Source: Bursaphelenchus xylophilus (Eukaryota; Nematoda; Chromadorea; Rhabditida; Aphelenchoididae). Taken from it: DNA of 64,000 bases. The DNA lies in the NCBI GenBank assembly GCA_904066235.2, contig CAJFCV020000006.1:1736001-1800000 (forward strand), read 5' to 3'. Shown here in pieces: positions 53,516 through 64,000 of this stretch. The notes beneath the pieces are model-generated. The model searched no databases, was not told where the DNA came from, and worked only from the letters and a program-made list of their open reading frames with translations. A program made the position numbers and the translations under genes. Position 1 is the first letter of the stretch. Each line of letters opens with the position of its first letter.

Positions 53516-55464
53516 TTAGATGTCCACTCCATAGCTGGTGAGGATGCCTCCAAACTTTCTCGGGCGTTTTTCCACATTTTTCTCGACCTTCGCCTTGCCC
53601 GACGTCCCATTTTCCTTCAAGCTGTCGTCGGATTCGGTCTTCTTCATGGAACTAGTCGCTTCTTGAGGGAGATTGGAGACCATCGAAGAATTTCCAGAAG
53701 TTTCTCCATCCGATTTCGACGCCACACATGGGTTTGGGAGGTCTCTTGGCGTTGCCTCGGAGCACTTATGTCCAACAAAAAGTGGGTTGTTTCTATGGAC
53801 CTTATCAAAGCATGGTCGACAGTAATAGAGAAGGCACTCGTTCGCAGTGCAAAAATCTGTTTTTCGGCCAATATTTCCACAATTTTCGCAAGAAATATTC
53901 TTGTAGATGAAGGGCTTGAACTCTGCCTGAAAATTCTAAAATATTAAATTATTGGAAGGCAAAACTCATTTGCATTGCCATCCCTAACACCGTAAACATA
54001 TCAGAGCACCATCTAAATGTACGATTGTTTCGTGATTTGGCCATTATCACCTTCAAAATCACAGTTTATAACAATTTTCCTTCAAATCTTCCAAAATTTG
54101 TCCGGACAGTTCCTAAAAGCCAACAAAAAAAAGTTAAAATCTTACCCCTCGAGGATTGTAATGTCTATTCGGATGCCATTGATGTTCCACATGTCCGGCA
54201 GCGGCGGCAGCACGATAACTTTCCACACTTCCGAAGATGACGCGAGCTGCGCCCTTGGGATACGAGGATTCGAATTCCAATTCAACAGAGCAATGAAGGA
54301 CATTGCCAAATCGTTGCTGCACCAATTCGAAGAGTTCGAACGCCTTCAAAGTTCTGGGAAGTCCACCAACAAAAACGGAGAGGCGAACAAACCGCGTCCA
54401 GAGCTCGGAGACGGTATAAGTGGAATCGGAAATTCTCCATGGACGAATTTGCACCTGGAAAAAAGGATTTTAGATGGGAGACACCATAAAAGAGTTAAAT
54501 TTGACTGTCCTGAGCAAAAAGGCATCTAAACCAAAAAAAAATTATATTATACTTACCAGGTCATTTCTTCGTCCCAAAGGAAAGAAATGTTTGTCTTCGC
54601 GAAACGTGCAAGCATTCAACAGGGCTCTTACAGCCTCATGATGGCGAAACTGGATGAAACAGTAGCCTAAAACAAGATCAAAATAAAGACAATAATTATA
54701 TTATACATGAGATAATGAAATTTTAAACAGCAAAATTTTTGGGTCAGCCAGCTTTAATGGGGTCTAACTTCTCCAAAAAACACTGATTTTAGCCAATGCA
54801 AGGACATTCCATACGAATGGAACCATAAATTATATTATCCATGAAAACTACGGAAATAATCTTGAAGAAACCCAGTAAAAACCCGTGATGCCATTGCCAA
54901 ATGTTATTCAAGTCACTACCCCGCTATTACATAAAAATAGACCCATTTTTACCCAATATTGCATCAATATTACACTTGACTTACCGTTTGGAGGTGTGTC
55001 GCTGTAATTCTTCTTCCCCGGCCATGAAACGTCGCACATATCGAACGCACCGAAGCATTGACGAAGGAACACATCAGTTGTCCCTAACGGAATCCCACCA
55101 ACAAAAATTTTGGTGGAATATCGCTCTCCCACACCATCCGCCTTGCTATTGTCTTTACTGGCCTCTGAAATCAAAGAAACATGGAGAAGAGTAAATCATG
55201 AGCTCGCCAAGACGTTCTTCCTGCTATTTCTGGTCATTTCAAGTCAGTAGACACCTAAATTCTCAACAAAAATCGAACTCGCCTACCAATGTCTAAATCA
55301 ATGTCTCTTTCCGCGAAGCTCTGTTTCTCTTTCTCGGTCATGGACCACAAACTGGTGCCTTTGAGTGAAAACACCCCGAAAGACGTGTTTACGGACTCCT
55401 CCAAGTGGTGCCCAGATCTCTAAACACAGAATCAACAATAAAATTGGGAAATACTTACGTCCAT
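53516..55464 (-). CDS. CPEB-family RNA-binding translational regulator (short form)
   Basis: Six exons: 55,459-55,464 (only ATG GAC), 55,287-55,419, 54,985-55,164, 54,557-54,666, 54,146-54,454, 53,516-53,926. They total 1,149 nt, 382 residues. RRM1 (about 62-135) has IFVGGIPLG, then WPGKK, the CPEB signature after the third beta strand, and GYCFIQF as RNP1. VQIRPW follows, equivalent to the linker VQVIPW of CPEB1. RRM2 (about 166-240) has VFVGGLPRTL and GAARVIF. A C4-type ZZ domain (about 255-305) has CENC, FC, YCRPC and later His residues. A Ser/Glu/Lys-rich tail ends the protein. CPEBs bind U-rich 3' UTR elements and control poly(A) tail length and translation, chiefly in the germ line. The N-terminal region is under 60 residues, far shorter than in C. 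elegans CPB-1, CPB-2, CPB-3 or FOG-1. Which of these it matches cannot be settled here. Confidence 0.92.
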
Positions 55465-56525
55465 GATGTATATTAAAATTAATGGGAAAATTCGAGTATT
55501 TTAATGGTATTTTATTGATAATTAATATCTACACGCCAACGTAGACAACGGAGAGCTTCGCAAATTGAGAACCGAAGCCACCTTTTGCGAAATTCGAGGA
55601 AAATCGATAGGATTTATTTTTGAAAATAATTTCCCGCGGAATTCTGGGTCTCGCAGCGATTGTCCAAAAAGGTAGAGATTATTTTCTAATTTTTAGCTAA
55701 AATTTTAGTGTTTCTCAGAGTTGGAGGGCATTTTGAAAGCGATTTCCGTCGAAAAATTTTGGAACATGGTCAACAAATTATATTACTCATGATCTGGTGT
55801 AATATCAAGCCTTTTACCGTTGTATTCTGGAGAAATTGGGCAATTATTGGTTCTATTATGGTTCCCAGGCGTCAATAAAAGGTGGGTTGAGTAAAATGAG
55901 CAGTCATGGGCATTAGATGGACTAAAAATAGAGTTATATTGTAGTAGACGATACGTAGACGGTTTATCCTTTGATTTTCCATATTTTTTATGTTCAAAAC
56001 TTATTCTTACACGTTTGTCCTTGTAGTAAGCTGTCAATACTTGATTGGCTCACCGTTTGCATGCATTTTTCATCCTATACAACCTGAATACGCAACGGTT
56101 TTCTCCGTTTTTCTCTTCTGTAATAAAGTTTTTTTTATTTCTAATTTTCCTCTTCTCCCCGGAGGCGTATTACGAGTAGTACATGCTCCGAAACCCGTAT
56201 TCTCCCCTTCTCATACTTGATTTATCTGTGCGATTCTCTCTTGCAGTCGCAAGACATTACAAATTCCCTTTTTTCCGACGTCGTTTCGTTTTTTTGGTTC
56301 TCCAAGTGTTCGCTTCAGAATCCTGGCTGGGTATGCGGACAAGGTAGCGCATTCCTCTCGGCGTCTTCTTCTCGTTGTTTTTTGCTCGACGGTTTGTGTT
56401 TTCGTTGCTGTGGGGTGACAGAGGATGGAGCCGCGCGAATCATAATGTTGTTCATGCAACAGAGGTCGTGGTTTGAGTGGAACTGCTCGGATTTTGAAAT
56501 TGTTTTTGGATTTTTTTGATCGGAA
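55465..56525. promoter_or_regulatory. Upstream region of CPEB gene
   Basis: Non-coding. ATTATATTACTCATGAT near 55,775 matches words in the CPEB introns (54,541, 54,694, 54,830). A GC-richer T/C-rich stretch lies at 56,040-56,460. Reading frames there of 80-100 codons lack motifs. A promoter for the minus-strand CPEB gene should lie close to 55,470-55,700. Confidence 0.3.
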
Positions 56526-57140
56526 TGGTCTCTGCAGTCGATTTACAGCCTTTATCCTTTCGTTTCAACATAAATTTTGTTGGAGAAGTACTCATTTTCT
56601 CTTGTCGTGGCGATTTTTGGGTCAAGAAGGCGAAAATTTTTAACAGTTTTATTTCTCGAATAAGACAAGGCTGATTTTCCTAAAATTTTGCATCTCTTCC
56701 TTCCTCGAGACACTGTGTCAGTCATGGAAAATTTTAGTTCGCATTTTGCAGTTTTGTCCGGGATATCAGTCTGTCGGGAAAATAATGAGCCCAATGTCTC
56801 GTCGCATCGCTGAAATGGAAAGCAAATTGAGTTTGCCACGACACAATTCATTTTCTCAGCGGCGATGCGACAAAATGCTCATTATTTTCCCGACAGACTG
56901 ATATCCCGGACAAAACTGCAAAGTGCGAACTTAAATTTTCCATGATTGACACATAGTCTCGATAGAAGAGAGATGCAAAATTTTAGGAAAATCAACCTTG
57001 TCTTATTCGAGAAATAAAACTGCTAAAAAATTTCGTCTTCTTGACCCAAAAATCGTCAGGATAAGCGAAAATGAGTACTTTTCCAACAAGATTTATGTTG
57101 GAACGAGAGGATAAAGGCTGGAAATTGACTGCAGAGACCA
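56526..57140. mobile_element. 615-bp palindromic element with an inner TA-flanked MITE
   Basis: Arms pair from TGGTCTCTGCAGTCGATTT (left) to its complement ending GCAGAGACCA (right). At the centre, 56,766-56,901 is a separate 136-bp MITE with ends TCAGTCTGTCGGGAAAATAA and TA on both sides, itself palindromic. The outer element was therefore split at its centre by the inner one, or both moved as a unit. No transposase frame. Confidence 0.9.
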
Positions 57141-57960
57141 TTACGATCACTCGACAAAGGAGAAATGCAAAATTTTTGGAAAGAGCTGATTTTGACCAGT
57201 TTTTTGGCCAAAATTGGAATTTTTATGCTGATTTTGGACGATTGCATTCAAAGTTATGATTACTGGATGTTTATTAGCACTAGTCATATCTGTAAATACG
57301 ATTTTTTCAGTCTCCTCATGCTTATTTTGTACTTTTGTCATGCCTTTCCCCAATTTTTCGTCGTCTAGTCATCCTGTTTTTTCGAAACTCTCAAATCAGA
57401 TTCTTGTCTCCAGCAAGGACGAGCACAGACAGCCCTGTCTTTTTTCTCGTCGCGTGAATTGAGAATCGCACTCCATCTTGCGACCACGAGCGAGAGAGCG
57501 CGCCAAACGGCGAGACGCGAGAGAAACTCATCGAAAACGAAGAGAGCGCGAGAGAAAACGAGACGTGCTCGCATGCACAACACGTTTCGGAAAGGAGAAT
57601 GTTGGGTGGGAGACGCGAATCAATCAATACTATTTCATCGGGCGATTCCTTCCAACAATTCGGGGGGAGAGGTGGTGGGGAAGAGCGGGGGGAGATTCGT
57701 GTTATATGAGTCGGTGTGTTTTCGCAGCGTAATTGGTCTGGAATGCTCGAAAGAGCGAGCTGAATTGGATTCTCAAGCATTTGGGGGCTTGGTTTTGCCT
57801 CGGGTTGTAATAGTGATGTTGTTGGGGGTGGTGTTTCGAAAAATAGTTTTGGGTATGTTGAGTCATTTGGCATTTGTATGTTGCTAAATGCATTGTTTGA
57901 ACATGTGGAAAATGCAGTAGAACTCCAGAAAATACACTTGCAAAACGTCAAACCAAGTTT
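57140..57960. promoter_or_regulatory. GC-rich island with GAGA-like repeats
   Basis: From about 57,470 to 57,760 the plus strand is full of GCGAGAGAGCGCG, GAGACGCGAGAGAAAC and GGAAGAGCGGGGGGAGATTC. Frames of up to 198 codons exist but have no recognisable domain. A promoter or enhancer is more likely. A second island at 58.5 kb is a diverged duplicate. Confidence 0.35.
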
Positions 57961-58269
57961 TTGACCATCAAAATGACAGTTTTTCAAAAAATCCTGTTTC
58001 TGGAAAGCTCAAAGTATCACGTTTGTCTAGGAAGTCAGCATATTTTAAGATGCGGATTTTCCAAGACATTTGCGACATTTTTAGTTCGCGTTTTGCAGAA
58101 ACCATCGGTATTTTTGGGTCCCAAAAAGTTTCAACATCTTACAAAAGCACAGGCAATAAAAATCGATCTTTATAACCAAACTGTTAGCTCAGTTGATCGC
58201 TTATTAGATACTGGAAAAATCAACAGGACTTGTAAGTCCAGAACCGAACGCTTTGTACCAAGTTTCGTC

Positions 58270-58860
58270 GAAATTCGATGACTTTTTGCTGAGCTATGAC
58301 AAAGTTTATTGTTTCGGAGCGGCCTCTAGTTGCGAGCAAATCGATTTGCGCTTTGATCCCGCAATTTCCAAACCATTTTCCCGCTATTCGAGCCCGAAAT
58401 CAACCGTCGATCACAACACGATACCCTGTTCCCATAAACAGAGTCTCTTTTTTTTCGCGAGCTGAATTGCACTTTGCTCCTGCGCCTCTAACTGCCGCCG
58501 ATTGGAGTGGCGAGAAGAAGTGGGGGGAGATGGGTGTCATATGAAGCGAAGAGCACGAGGCCAGTATGCAATCGAATGGGGCGAGTGGAAGGCCGATCTG
58601 ATTCTCGGCCCGCACCAGAGCCCTTCCTTTTGCCCCCACTTCCCCACACTTGTTCTCTCCATTTTTCGCGGCTCCGTTTCACTTTTGATGCTGTGGAGAA
58701 GGGGCAAGTTTTGTATTGGGGAGTTGGGCTCTGCTGCGATGTATATATTGCTTTCGGAATATACGTTTATTTGCAACGGATACGAACTCAACGCTCAAGA
58801 GAAAAGGGCAATTTTTCACGTTGAGGATCTCGAAAAGTTAACGAATTAGGTGGCAAATAT
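58270..58860. promoter_or_regulatory. Second GC-rich island, diverged duplicate of 57.5-57.75 kb
   Basis: Shares GTGGGGGGAGATGGGTGTCATATGA with GCGGGGGGAGATTCGTGTTATATGA at 57.69 kb, in the same order and orientation. Both are GC-rich and flanked by palindromic repeats. No coding exon could be supported. Confidence 0.35.
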
Positions 58861-58903
58861 CGGCCTGAAAGTCTTGATGGGTTCTATAAAGGCAGAGCCC
58901 ATA

Positions 58904-59656
58904 GGAAATACGTCAAATTTGAAGGCTGTTTGAGAGCCGCACCGTAGGAATTCCGAAATTTTTCAACCAAGCCAGTTTCGATCTAAAAATCTCTGTTTTT
59001 GACGCAAAGCGCTGTCTAAAAATCGTGCACATGCATTAGAAAACTACTATCTTAATTCACGTAAAGTTTCGTCAAGATCTAAGTGTTTCACGTTGAGCAT
59101 TTCACTTGTAAACACCTCATGAGTAACAAGGCAAGCACTCAAAGTGCGACTCTCAGATTTTGATGAAACTTTCGACAAATTAATTAAGATTACACCTTTC
59201 TAAGAATACTAGTCCGTTCACAAAGTCGCTGGAGTGATTTCTGAAGTTTGCACTGTGCAAAAAGCCAGAAATTTCACAGGGCAAAGTGAACTTTCGTTTT
59301 TTTTGCGATGCATGTCGTAAAAATCACAACAACGACTTTGCGAACGGACTAGTATCTCTTAAAAAGGTGTAATCTTCATTTGTTCAAAGTTTCGTCAAAA
59401 TCTGAGGGTCGCACCTTGAGCACCCCTTGTTAACCCTGAGGTGTTTTTTACGGGAAATGTTCATAGTGCAACTCTTAGATCTTGATGAAACTTTGCGCAA
59501 ATTAAGATAGTAGCTTTCTAACCCATTTTCAAGATTTTCAGCCAGCGTTTTGCAACAGAAATCGGGGTTTTTAGATCGAAACCGGCTTGGCTGAAAAATC
59601 TCGGAATTCCTACGGTGTGGCTCTAAAACAGCCCTCAAATTTGAGGTATATTTCCT
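58904..59656. mobile_element. 750-bp nested palindromic element
   Basis: Three levels of inverted repeats. The outer arms pair TTTGAAGGCTGTTTGAGAGCC with its complement near 59,630. The middle arms pair AAGTGCGACTCTCAGATTTTG (59,150) with its complement near 59,400. The inner arms pair ACTAGTCCGTTC (59,208) with GAACGGACTAGT at 59,341. The middle ends resemble those of the 37.1 and 50.8 kb MITEs (CAAGTGCGACGCTCAGATTTT). The centre holds one GCACTGTGC core. Confidence 0.88.
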
Positions 59657-59659
59657 CGA

Positions 59660-60540
59660 TCTAGTCAACAAATCAAATTCGGAAAAGATTTTTTTTGCCT
59701 ACAGATCAAAAGAAATGGCAGTTTTCGAATCCGAAAATTGCAAAACAAAAACCGAAATTTTCCCGTTTTGCGACCTATAAATCCCGCTAATTTTTTCGAA
59801 TTGCAAAGTAAAAATCTTTTACATTACCTATAAAATTGTAAGCTAAATGGTTCCTCAAGTTTCATCAAGATCTAAAAGTTTTCATTTTTAGCCCCAAAAA
59901 GCGCTGACAATAAAATTTTTTCGAAAGAACTGAAAAACTGACCACAACCTGACTCACTGTTTTCGGATCACATCGTTGATCAGCCCCATCTCCACCCAAC
60001 CCACTCTTTCACGTCACTTTACATCTTTTTGACTCACTTCCGGTGGTCATTACAGCTAAAAAAAGCGACCAAGAAATTCACCCCAATAACACACTAAAAC
60101 ACTTTCTCTAAACCTTCCTTCGGTTACATTCGCGGAACAGGGTCTGGAGTCGGCCCTATTCGTCATCAAGCCCTTCGGTATTCCCATTTAAACGGTGCAG
60201 AGAGCACAACCGTGTGTTCCACTCGCATTTTTGTTCGCTCTCGTTTTTCGCCTCTCCTTGTTTGATGAGGCTACTTGTTTTCGGTCGTTATCAGTCGCGT
60301 GCGGGGGGTTTGGCGCGCTCCAAAATGCTTCCGAATTTTTGAGGGGGCTTTGTGGAGTTCGTTTCGAGACCCGAATTTCGAATTTTTGAGTGAATCAAAA
60401 AAATTTTTTTTTTCAATTTTAAAATTTTTTTTATTGAAATTATAAAAAATCTAGCGTAAAATACGATTCACCCTTCGTTGGTTGTTTTCACTGATTTTTC
60501 CTGGAATTTTTGAAAAAAAAATTATTAAAAATTTTTTTTT
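59660..60540. other. Non-coding spacer
   Basis: No gene. A moderate-GC patch lies at 59,960-60,380 with frames under 65 codons. GTAAAATACG occurs at 60,453. Confidence 0.35.
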
Positions 60541-60544
60541 TATT

Positions 60545-61135
60545 TTTTTTTTGTTACTCCAAAGTGGATGTTCAGATTTCTTTCAAATTTGGCACAGATG
60601 TTATGTCTAGACCCTACTCCAATTCCTGAAATTTTTAGCCCGAACTTTATGGGCAGACCCGAGATATTCAACAATTTTTGCAGACGAGAGATTATGGAAA
60701 ATGTGGAGAGAGAAAAAATCTTTTTTATCATTTTATTCCGTATTTTACACCCAGAAAACTATGGTTTGAACTTTTGAGTGCTGTTCGCCCTTTCATGATC
60801 TAGTAATTAACCAGCTGACCGAATCATTCGGTCAGTACATTCATTTTTTATAGCCTCTGATAAGCTATCAGTCTTCTATCTGCACAAACCAAACTACGGT
60901 TGCGTTGAAAATTATCTTCATTTTGATTTTCGAAGCGATGAGCAATTTTTGTAATTTTGAAAGGATTTTTTTCTCTGACCGTCTCTCTTAAATTTCTATA
61001 GTCTATCCATTGTAAAAATCGTTGAATATCTTGGCTCTCCATGTAAAGCTCGAGCTAAAATTTTCGGAGATTGATGTGGGGCCTATACAGGATATATAGG
61101 CGAAATTTTAGGAAACGGTGTAGGGTACCCTCGAA
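60545..61135. mobile_element. Decayed foldback-family element
   Basis: Internal blocks match the family in both orientations: GAGATATTCAACAATTTTTGC with GTGGAGAGAGAAAA at about 60,660-60,715, and TTCTCTGACCGTCTCTC with TCGTTGAATATCTTGGCTC at 60,970-61,035. The arms are diverged and the ends unclear. Confidence 0.7.
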
Positions 61136-61259
61136 AAGTTCGATTATTTTATTCCTCAAGTGCCCAAAGTAATGTCCTTTGACTTTTCATTGCTTCCGAA
61201 CGCTTCTCTATACTATTTCAAAGTCCGATTCAGAGCGATTTTGTAACTGTGACAGGTTT

Positions 61260-61750
61260 AGTATCGGATTCCCATCGCCCTTCCCCCATTGATTCAGCCG
61301 CCCAAACCACCCCAACTTCAGTGCATACCCAGCGCCTTCTCCCCCCATTTCTGTCGATCCAATTTATAATCTGACGTTTTTATACCCGCCCAACACGCCG
61401 TGCATTCGGTCTCCTCTCTCCAAACGCGGGATCAGAGTCCCCCCGTTGTGTGATTCTGCCACTGCACGGCGCCTGTGTTTCTCTCGCCGTCTCCGCTCTC
61501 TCGGCGGCGGCGTCAAGGCCGCGCTCTCCGCCGCTCGCGCGCTCTCTCCCCCGTGTTCGTGCGCCCTGCCCGATCGCCGCTTGTACTTGGATTGAGACAC
61601 TCTCAGGGTTTGGAGAGAGGTCGGTTCGGTTCCACGTACTAGATTGTTGGGCGTCTATTTCGGCGGGTTTTATACTTTCCGGGGATCTTCAAGGCGATTC
61701 ATGTCAAGGAAAGGCAGATTTTGCGGTTTAACTTTTCGAATTTTTATAAT
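61260..61750. promoter_or_regulatory. Strongly GC-rich CTCTC/GCCGC island
   Basis: Marked by CTCTCGCCGTCTCCGCTCTC, CGGCGGCGGCGTC and GCTCGCGCGCTCTCTCC. It looks like a promoter or 5' region. Frames of about 80-90 codons on both strands overlap and are compositionally biased, so I do not call a gene. Confidence 0.35.
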
Positions 61751-61852
61751 TTTGCACTATGCATACGGAGACTTCTGAAGTAATACTATTGAATATTGAG
61801 GGGTTTTGTGCACGGTGCGAAACTTATTATGTAGTTTTGTATATTTTGCTGT

Positions 61853-62603
61853 GCATTTTGAACTTTTTCCATGCTTGTCGCCAACGCACAGTGCACTTTT
61901 CTCTTTTCGCACGGTGCAAACCACAAAAAAGGCGTTTGCACTGTGCAAATTCTTCAGCAAAACCGCGGCGATGCAGTTGAAAAAAAGCTTACGTCGCGAC
62001 GATATTTCCGATGCGCCGTGGTCAAACAAGGTGAAATGCACCGTGCAAAATTGGGCGTTTTTTGTGCACGGTGCGGAACGCCAAAAAATGCCCATGAATT
62101 TTATGAAAATACTAATATCAGTCTGTCGGGAAAATAATGAGCACTCTGTCGCATTGAAAATCGCATTGCTGAAGTGAAAAAAAAGTTTGATTTTACCGCG
62201 GCACAATTCATTTTCTCGGTGCCGATGCGATTTTCTATGTCAGAGTGCTCATTATTTTCCCGACAGACTGATATTAGTATTTTCATAAAGTGCATGGACA
62301 TTTTATGGCGGTCCGCACCGTGCCCAAAAAAATGCTCATTTTGCACCGTGCATTTTACCTTTTTTGGTTTTTGCACGGTGCATCGGAAATGTCGCCGCGA
62401 CGTGAGTTTTTTTCAACTGCATCGTCGCGGTTTTGCTGAAGAATTTGCACAGTGCAAACGGACTTTTTGTGGTTTGCACCGTGCGAAAGGAGAAAAAATG
62501 CACTGTGCGTTGGCGACAAGCGTGGGAATGGGTTCAAAATGCACTGTGCGAAAAGAGATGCACTGTGCGTTGGCGACAAGCATGGGAAAAAGTTCAAAAT
62601 GCT
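61853..62603. mobile_element. 750-bp palindrome full of GCACNGTGC, split by a MITE
   Basis: Left arm from GCATTTTGAACTTTTTCC pairs with a right arm ending near 62,602. Both contain GCGGCGATGCAGTTGAAAAAA-like text and many GCAC-N-GTGC cores. The centre is a 154-bp MITE (62,118-62,271) of the TCAGTCTGTCGGG family flanked by TA. In the right arm a stretch ending GCGTTGGCGACAAG is duplicated (62,505 and 62,566). Confidence 0.88.
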
Positions 62604-63360
62604 TTGCAAAATAAAAATGTTTGATCTTTTAAAATTTCGCACCGTGCAATCGGATTTTTAGTGCAAAATAAGACTTGCACTGTGCAATGAAAGAAATTTT
62701 TCTTGATGCTCGAAATTTTTATGAAACTTGGGACAAATTAAAATCAGAGTTTTCCAGGACAAAAATTTTCAGCCCGCATTCGGCAGAAGGCTGCGGGATT
62801 TTTAGGTCGCCAATCTGAGCAAATAACGTTTTTAATGCACTTCAGTGCAAGTTTTTTTTTGTATAAACATTATGTGAAGTTAGTGCATGATGTCGAATTT
62901 TTTGATCGTTGAATTTTTTGAGCGAAAAACTCTTATTTTTCTGCGCAAAATTCACGAAAAAATCAGCAAAAACTTTTTTGTTCAGATTCTTGGCCTAAAA
63001 AAATCTCTGTGTTTTCTGCAAAATACGAGCTGAAAGTTTTGTGTATGTCCTGAAAGATTCTGTTTCTTTATTTCTCCCAAGTTTTTTAAAAATTTGGGCA
63101 TCAAAAAAATTTGTTTCATTGCACAGTGCAGGGCTTATTTTGCACTAAAATTTCGGATGCACAGTGCGAAATTTTTAAAAAATCAAAATTTTTTCCGTAA
63201 ATTTTCTATGAAAAAATCAGTTCACAAAAAGTTTTTTTTATTGTATCCTAGGCATTTTTAGGCATGCTTGAAAAAATTTAAAATATTTTTTTTCAAAAAT
63301 CAAATTTTTTTAAAATTTTTTATAAGTTTCTTATGGCCCTCAAATTTCGAAAGTTTTTGC
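62604..63360. other. AT-rich non-coding spacer
   Basis: No gene. Isolated GCAC-N-GTGC cores near 62,640, 62,675, 63,120 and 63,160. Fragments such as GCCCGCATTCGGCAGAAGGC resemble foldback arms. Confidence 0.35.
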
Positions 63361-64000
63361 CCCCTCAGATGCTAGTAGAGGCTCCAGAATCTCTGCCCCA
63401 TTGTTCTTCCATCAACATTCTCTCCATCCATTCAAGCCTCAATACTCTCTCCTGGTCTGCCGCCCTCTCCGTGGGCGCGCCGCTCTCTCGGCGAAGTCGT
63501 TTCGATTGAGTACGCGCGACAACAATGCGCACTTGTGACGTGTGATGTGGGTACCCGTCGTGGTGGAAAGTCGGAATTCGCGACGAATGTGTTTTTGGCG
63601 GCGGCGGTGTGGTGGTGGTGGTCGTGGGGGAAAAGAGGGGAGAGAGGAGACGAAGAAGACGGCTTCTCCATTCTCCCCTCGCAGTTCGCATGCAGCCGCC
63701 GCCTTCTAGCCGGGTCCACCTCGCGCGTTTATAGCACTTGAAGATCAGTCACGCTGAAGGCGCAAGCGGGGCGAAGAGGAGCGACAACGACGACACCACC
63801 GACGAGGTTCTGGAATCCCCACCAGCCCCCTTTCCATTTCGGGGTCGGTCCTCCGTCGCGCGTTTTGCTCGAGGATCGGGCGCCAAAAACGGGTATTTGG
63901 GATCTGATAGAGGGCTGGAATGCACCTTCCATCGGATCCGAATATACTCTGCAGTTGTTTTGGAATGTCAGTCTGTCGGGAAAATAATGAATTTACGGGT
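63361..64000. promoter_or_regulatory. GC-rich island at right edge, plus a truncated MITE
   Basis: GC-rich text with CGCGCCGCTCTCTCGGCG, GGCGGCGGTGTGGTGGTGG and several overlapping frames under 110 codons. A MITE end TCAGTCTGTCGGGAAAATAA starts at 63,968 and runs off the window. A 5' region of a gene beyond the edge is possible. Confidence 0.35.

Noticed and set aside
49882..55464. Operon of CPEB, unknown gene, Ala/Pro-rich gene and ATR
   Set aside because: All are head to tail, but gaps of about 700-790 bp with transposons between them exceed usual nematode operon spacing; no SL2 signal can be shown from sequence alone.
55783..56037. Minus-strand 84-codon frame upstream of CPEB
   Set aside because: No splice phase connects it to the CPEB start, and it has no recognisable motif.
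57391..57987. Minus-strand frame of 198 codons
   Set aside because: It overlaps a GAGA-rich island. Composition explains the open frame; no domain, no splice phase and no upstream promoter logic.
63365..63932. Several overlapping frames of 65-108 codons at the right edge
   Set aside because: They overlap on both strands in a GC-rich island; none has motif or splice support inside the window.

Overview
The window looks like nuclear DNA of a nematode, most likely Caenorhabditis or a close rhabditid. Exons are GC-richer than the AT-rich DNA between them. Splice sites have nematode form (GTAAGT/GTGAGT donors, TTTTCAG acceptors). TA-flanked MITEs and Tc/mariner-type debris are common. There are no bacterial-style genes, and I found no tRNA or rRNA gene.

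Layout. 1-12 kb is repeat-rich non-coding DNA, probably upstream or first-intron sequence of a plus-strand gene. 12.25-22.08 kb holds four phase-compatible exons of that gene, which encodes a nuclear-looking protein I cannot name; its 6.9 kb intron carries a dead Tc/mariner-type element. 24.35-29.82 kb (minus) is a seven-exon membrane-anchored cholinesterase-like protein whose catalytic Ser is replaced by Gly. 31.22-49.10 kb (minus) is the main gene, an ATR checkpoint kinase (C. elegans atl-1 type), rebuilt here as 30 exons giving an exact 2251-residue frame. 49.88-50.60 kb (minus) encodes an 84-residue Ala/Pro-rich membrane-anchored protein. 51.31-52.81 kb (minus) is a two-exon gene of unknown function. 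53.52-55.46 kb (minus) is a short CPEB-family translational regulator (two RRMs plus a ZZ zinc domain). 55.5-64 kb has no gene I can support; it holds nested palindromic elements and GC-rich promoter-like islands.

Functionally, ATR (replication and DNA-damage checkpoint) and CPEB (germline mRNA control) are germline-type genes. The minus-strand genes lie head to tail at roughly 0.7-1.4 kb spacing, too wide for a typical nematode operon unless repeats have expanded the gaps.

The most unusual signal is the repeat landscape. A short palindrome, GCAC-N-GTGC, occurs well over a hundred times. It sits in 40-bp tandem arrays and also inside repeats whose other sequence is unrelated. Several families of 450-770 bp foldback elements share an internal block. 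A few long words (CGTATTTTAC, CCTTATTTTA, ACATTTTATACG) recur in introns and spacers. The 5' end of ATR also needs introns of only 24-39 nt.
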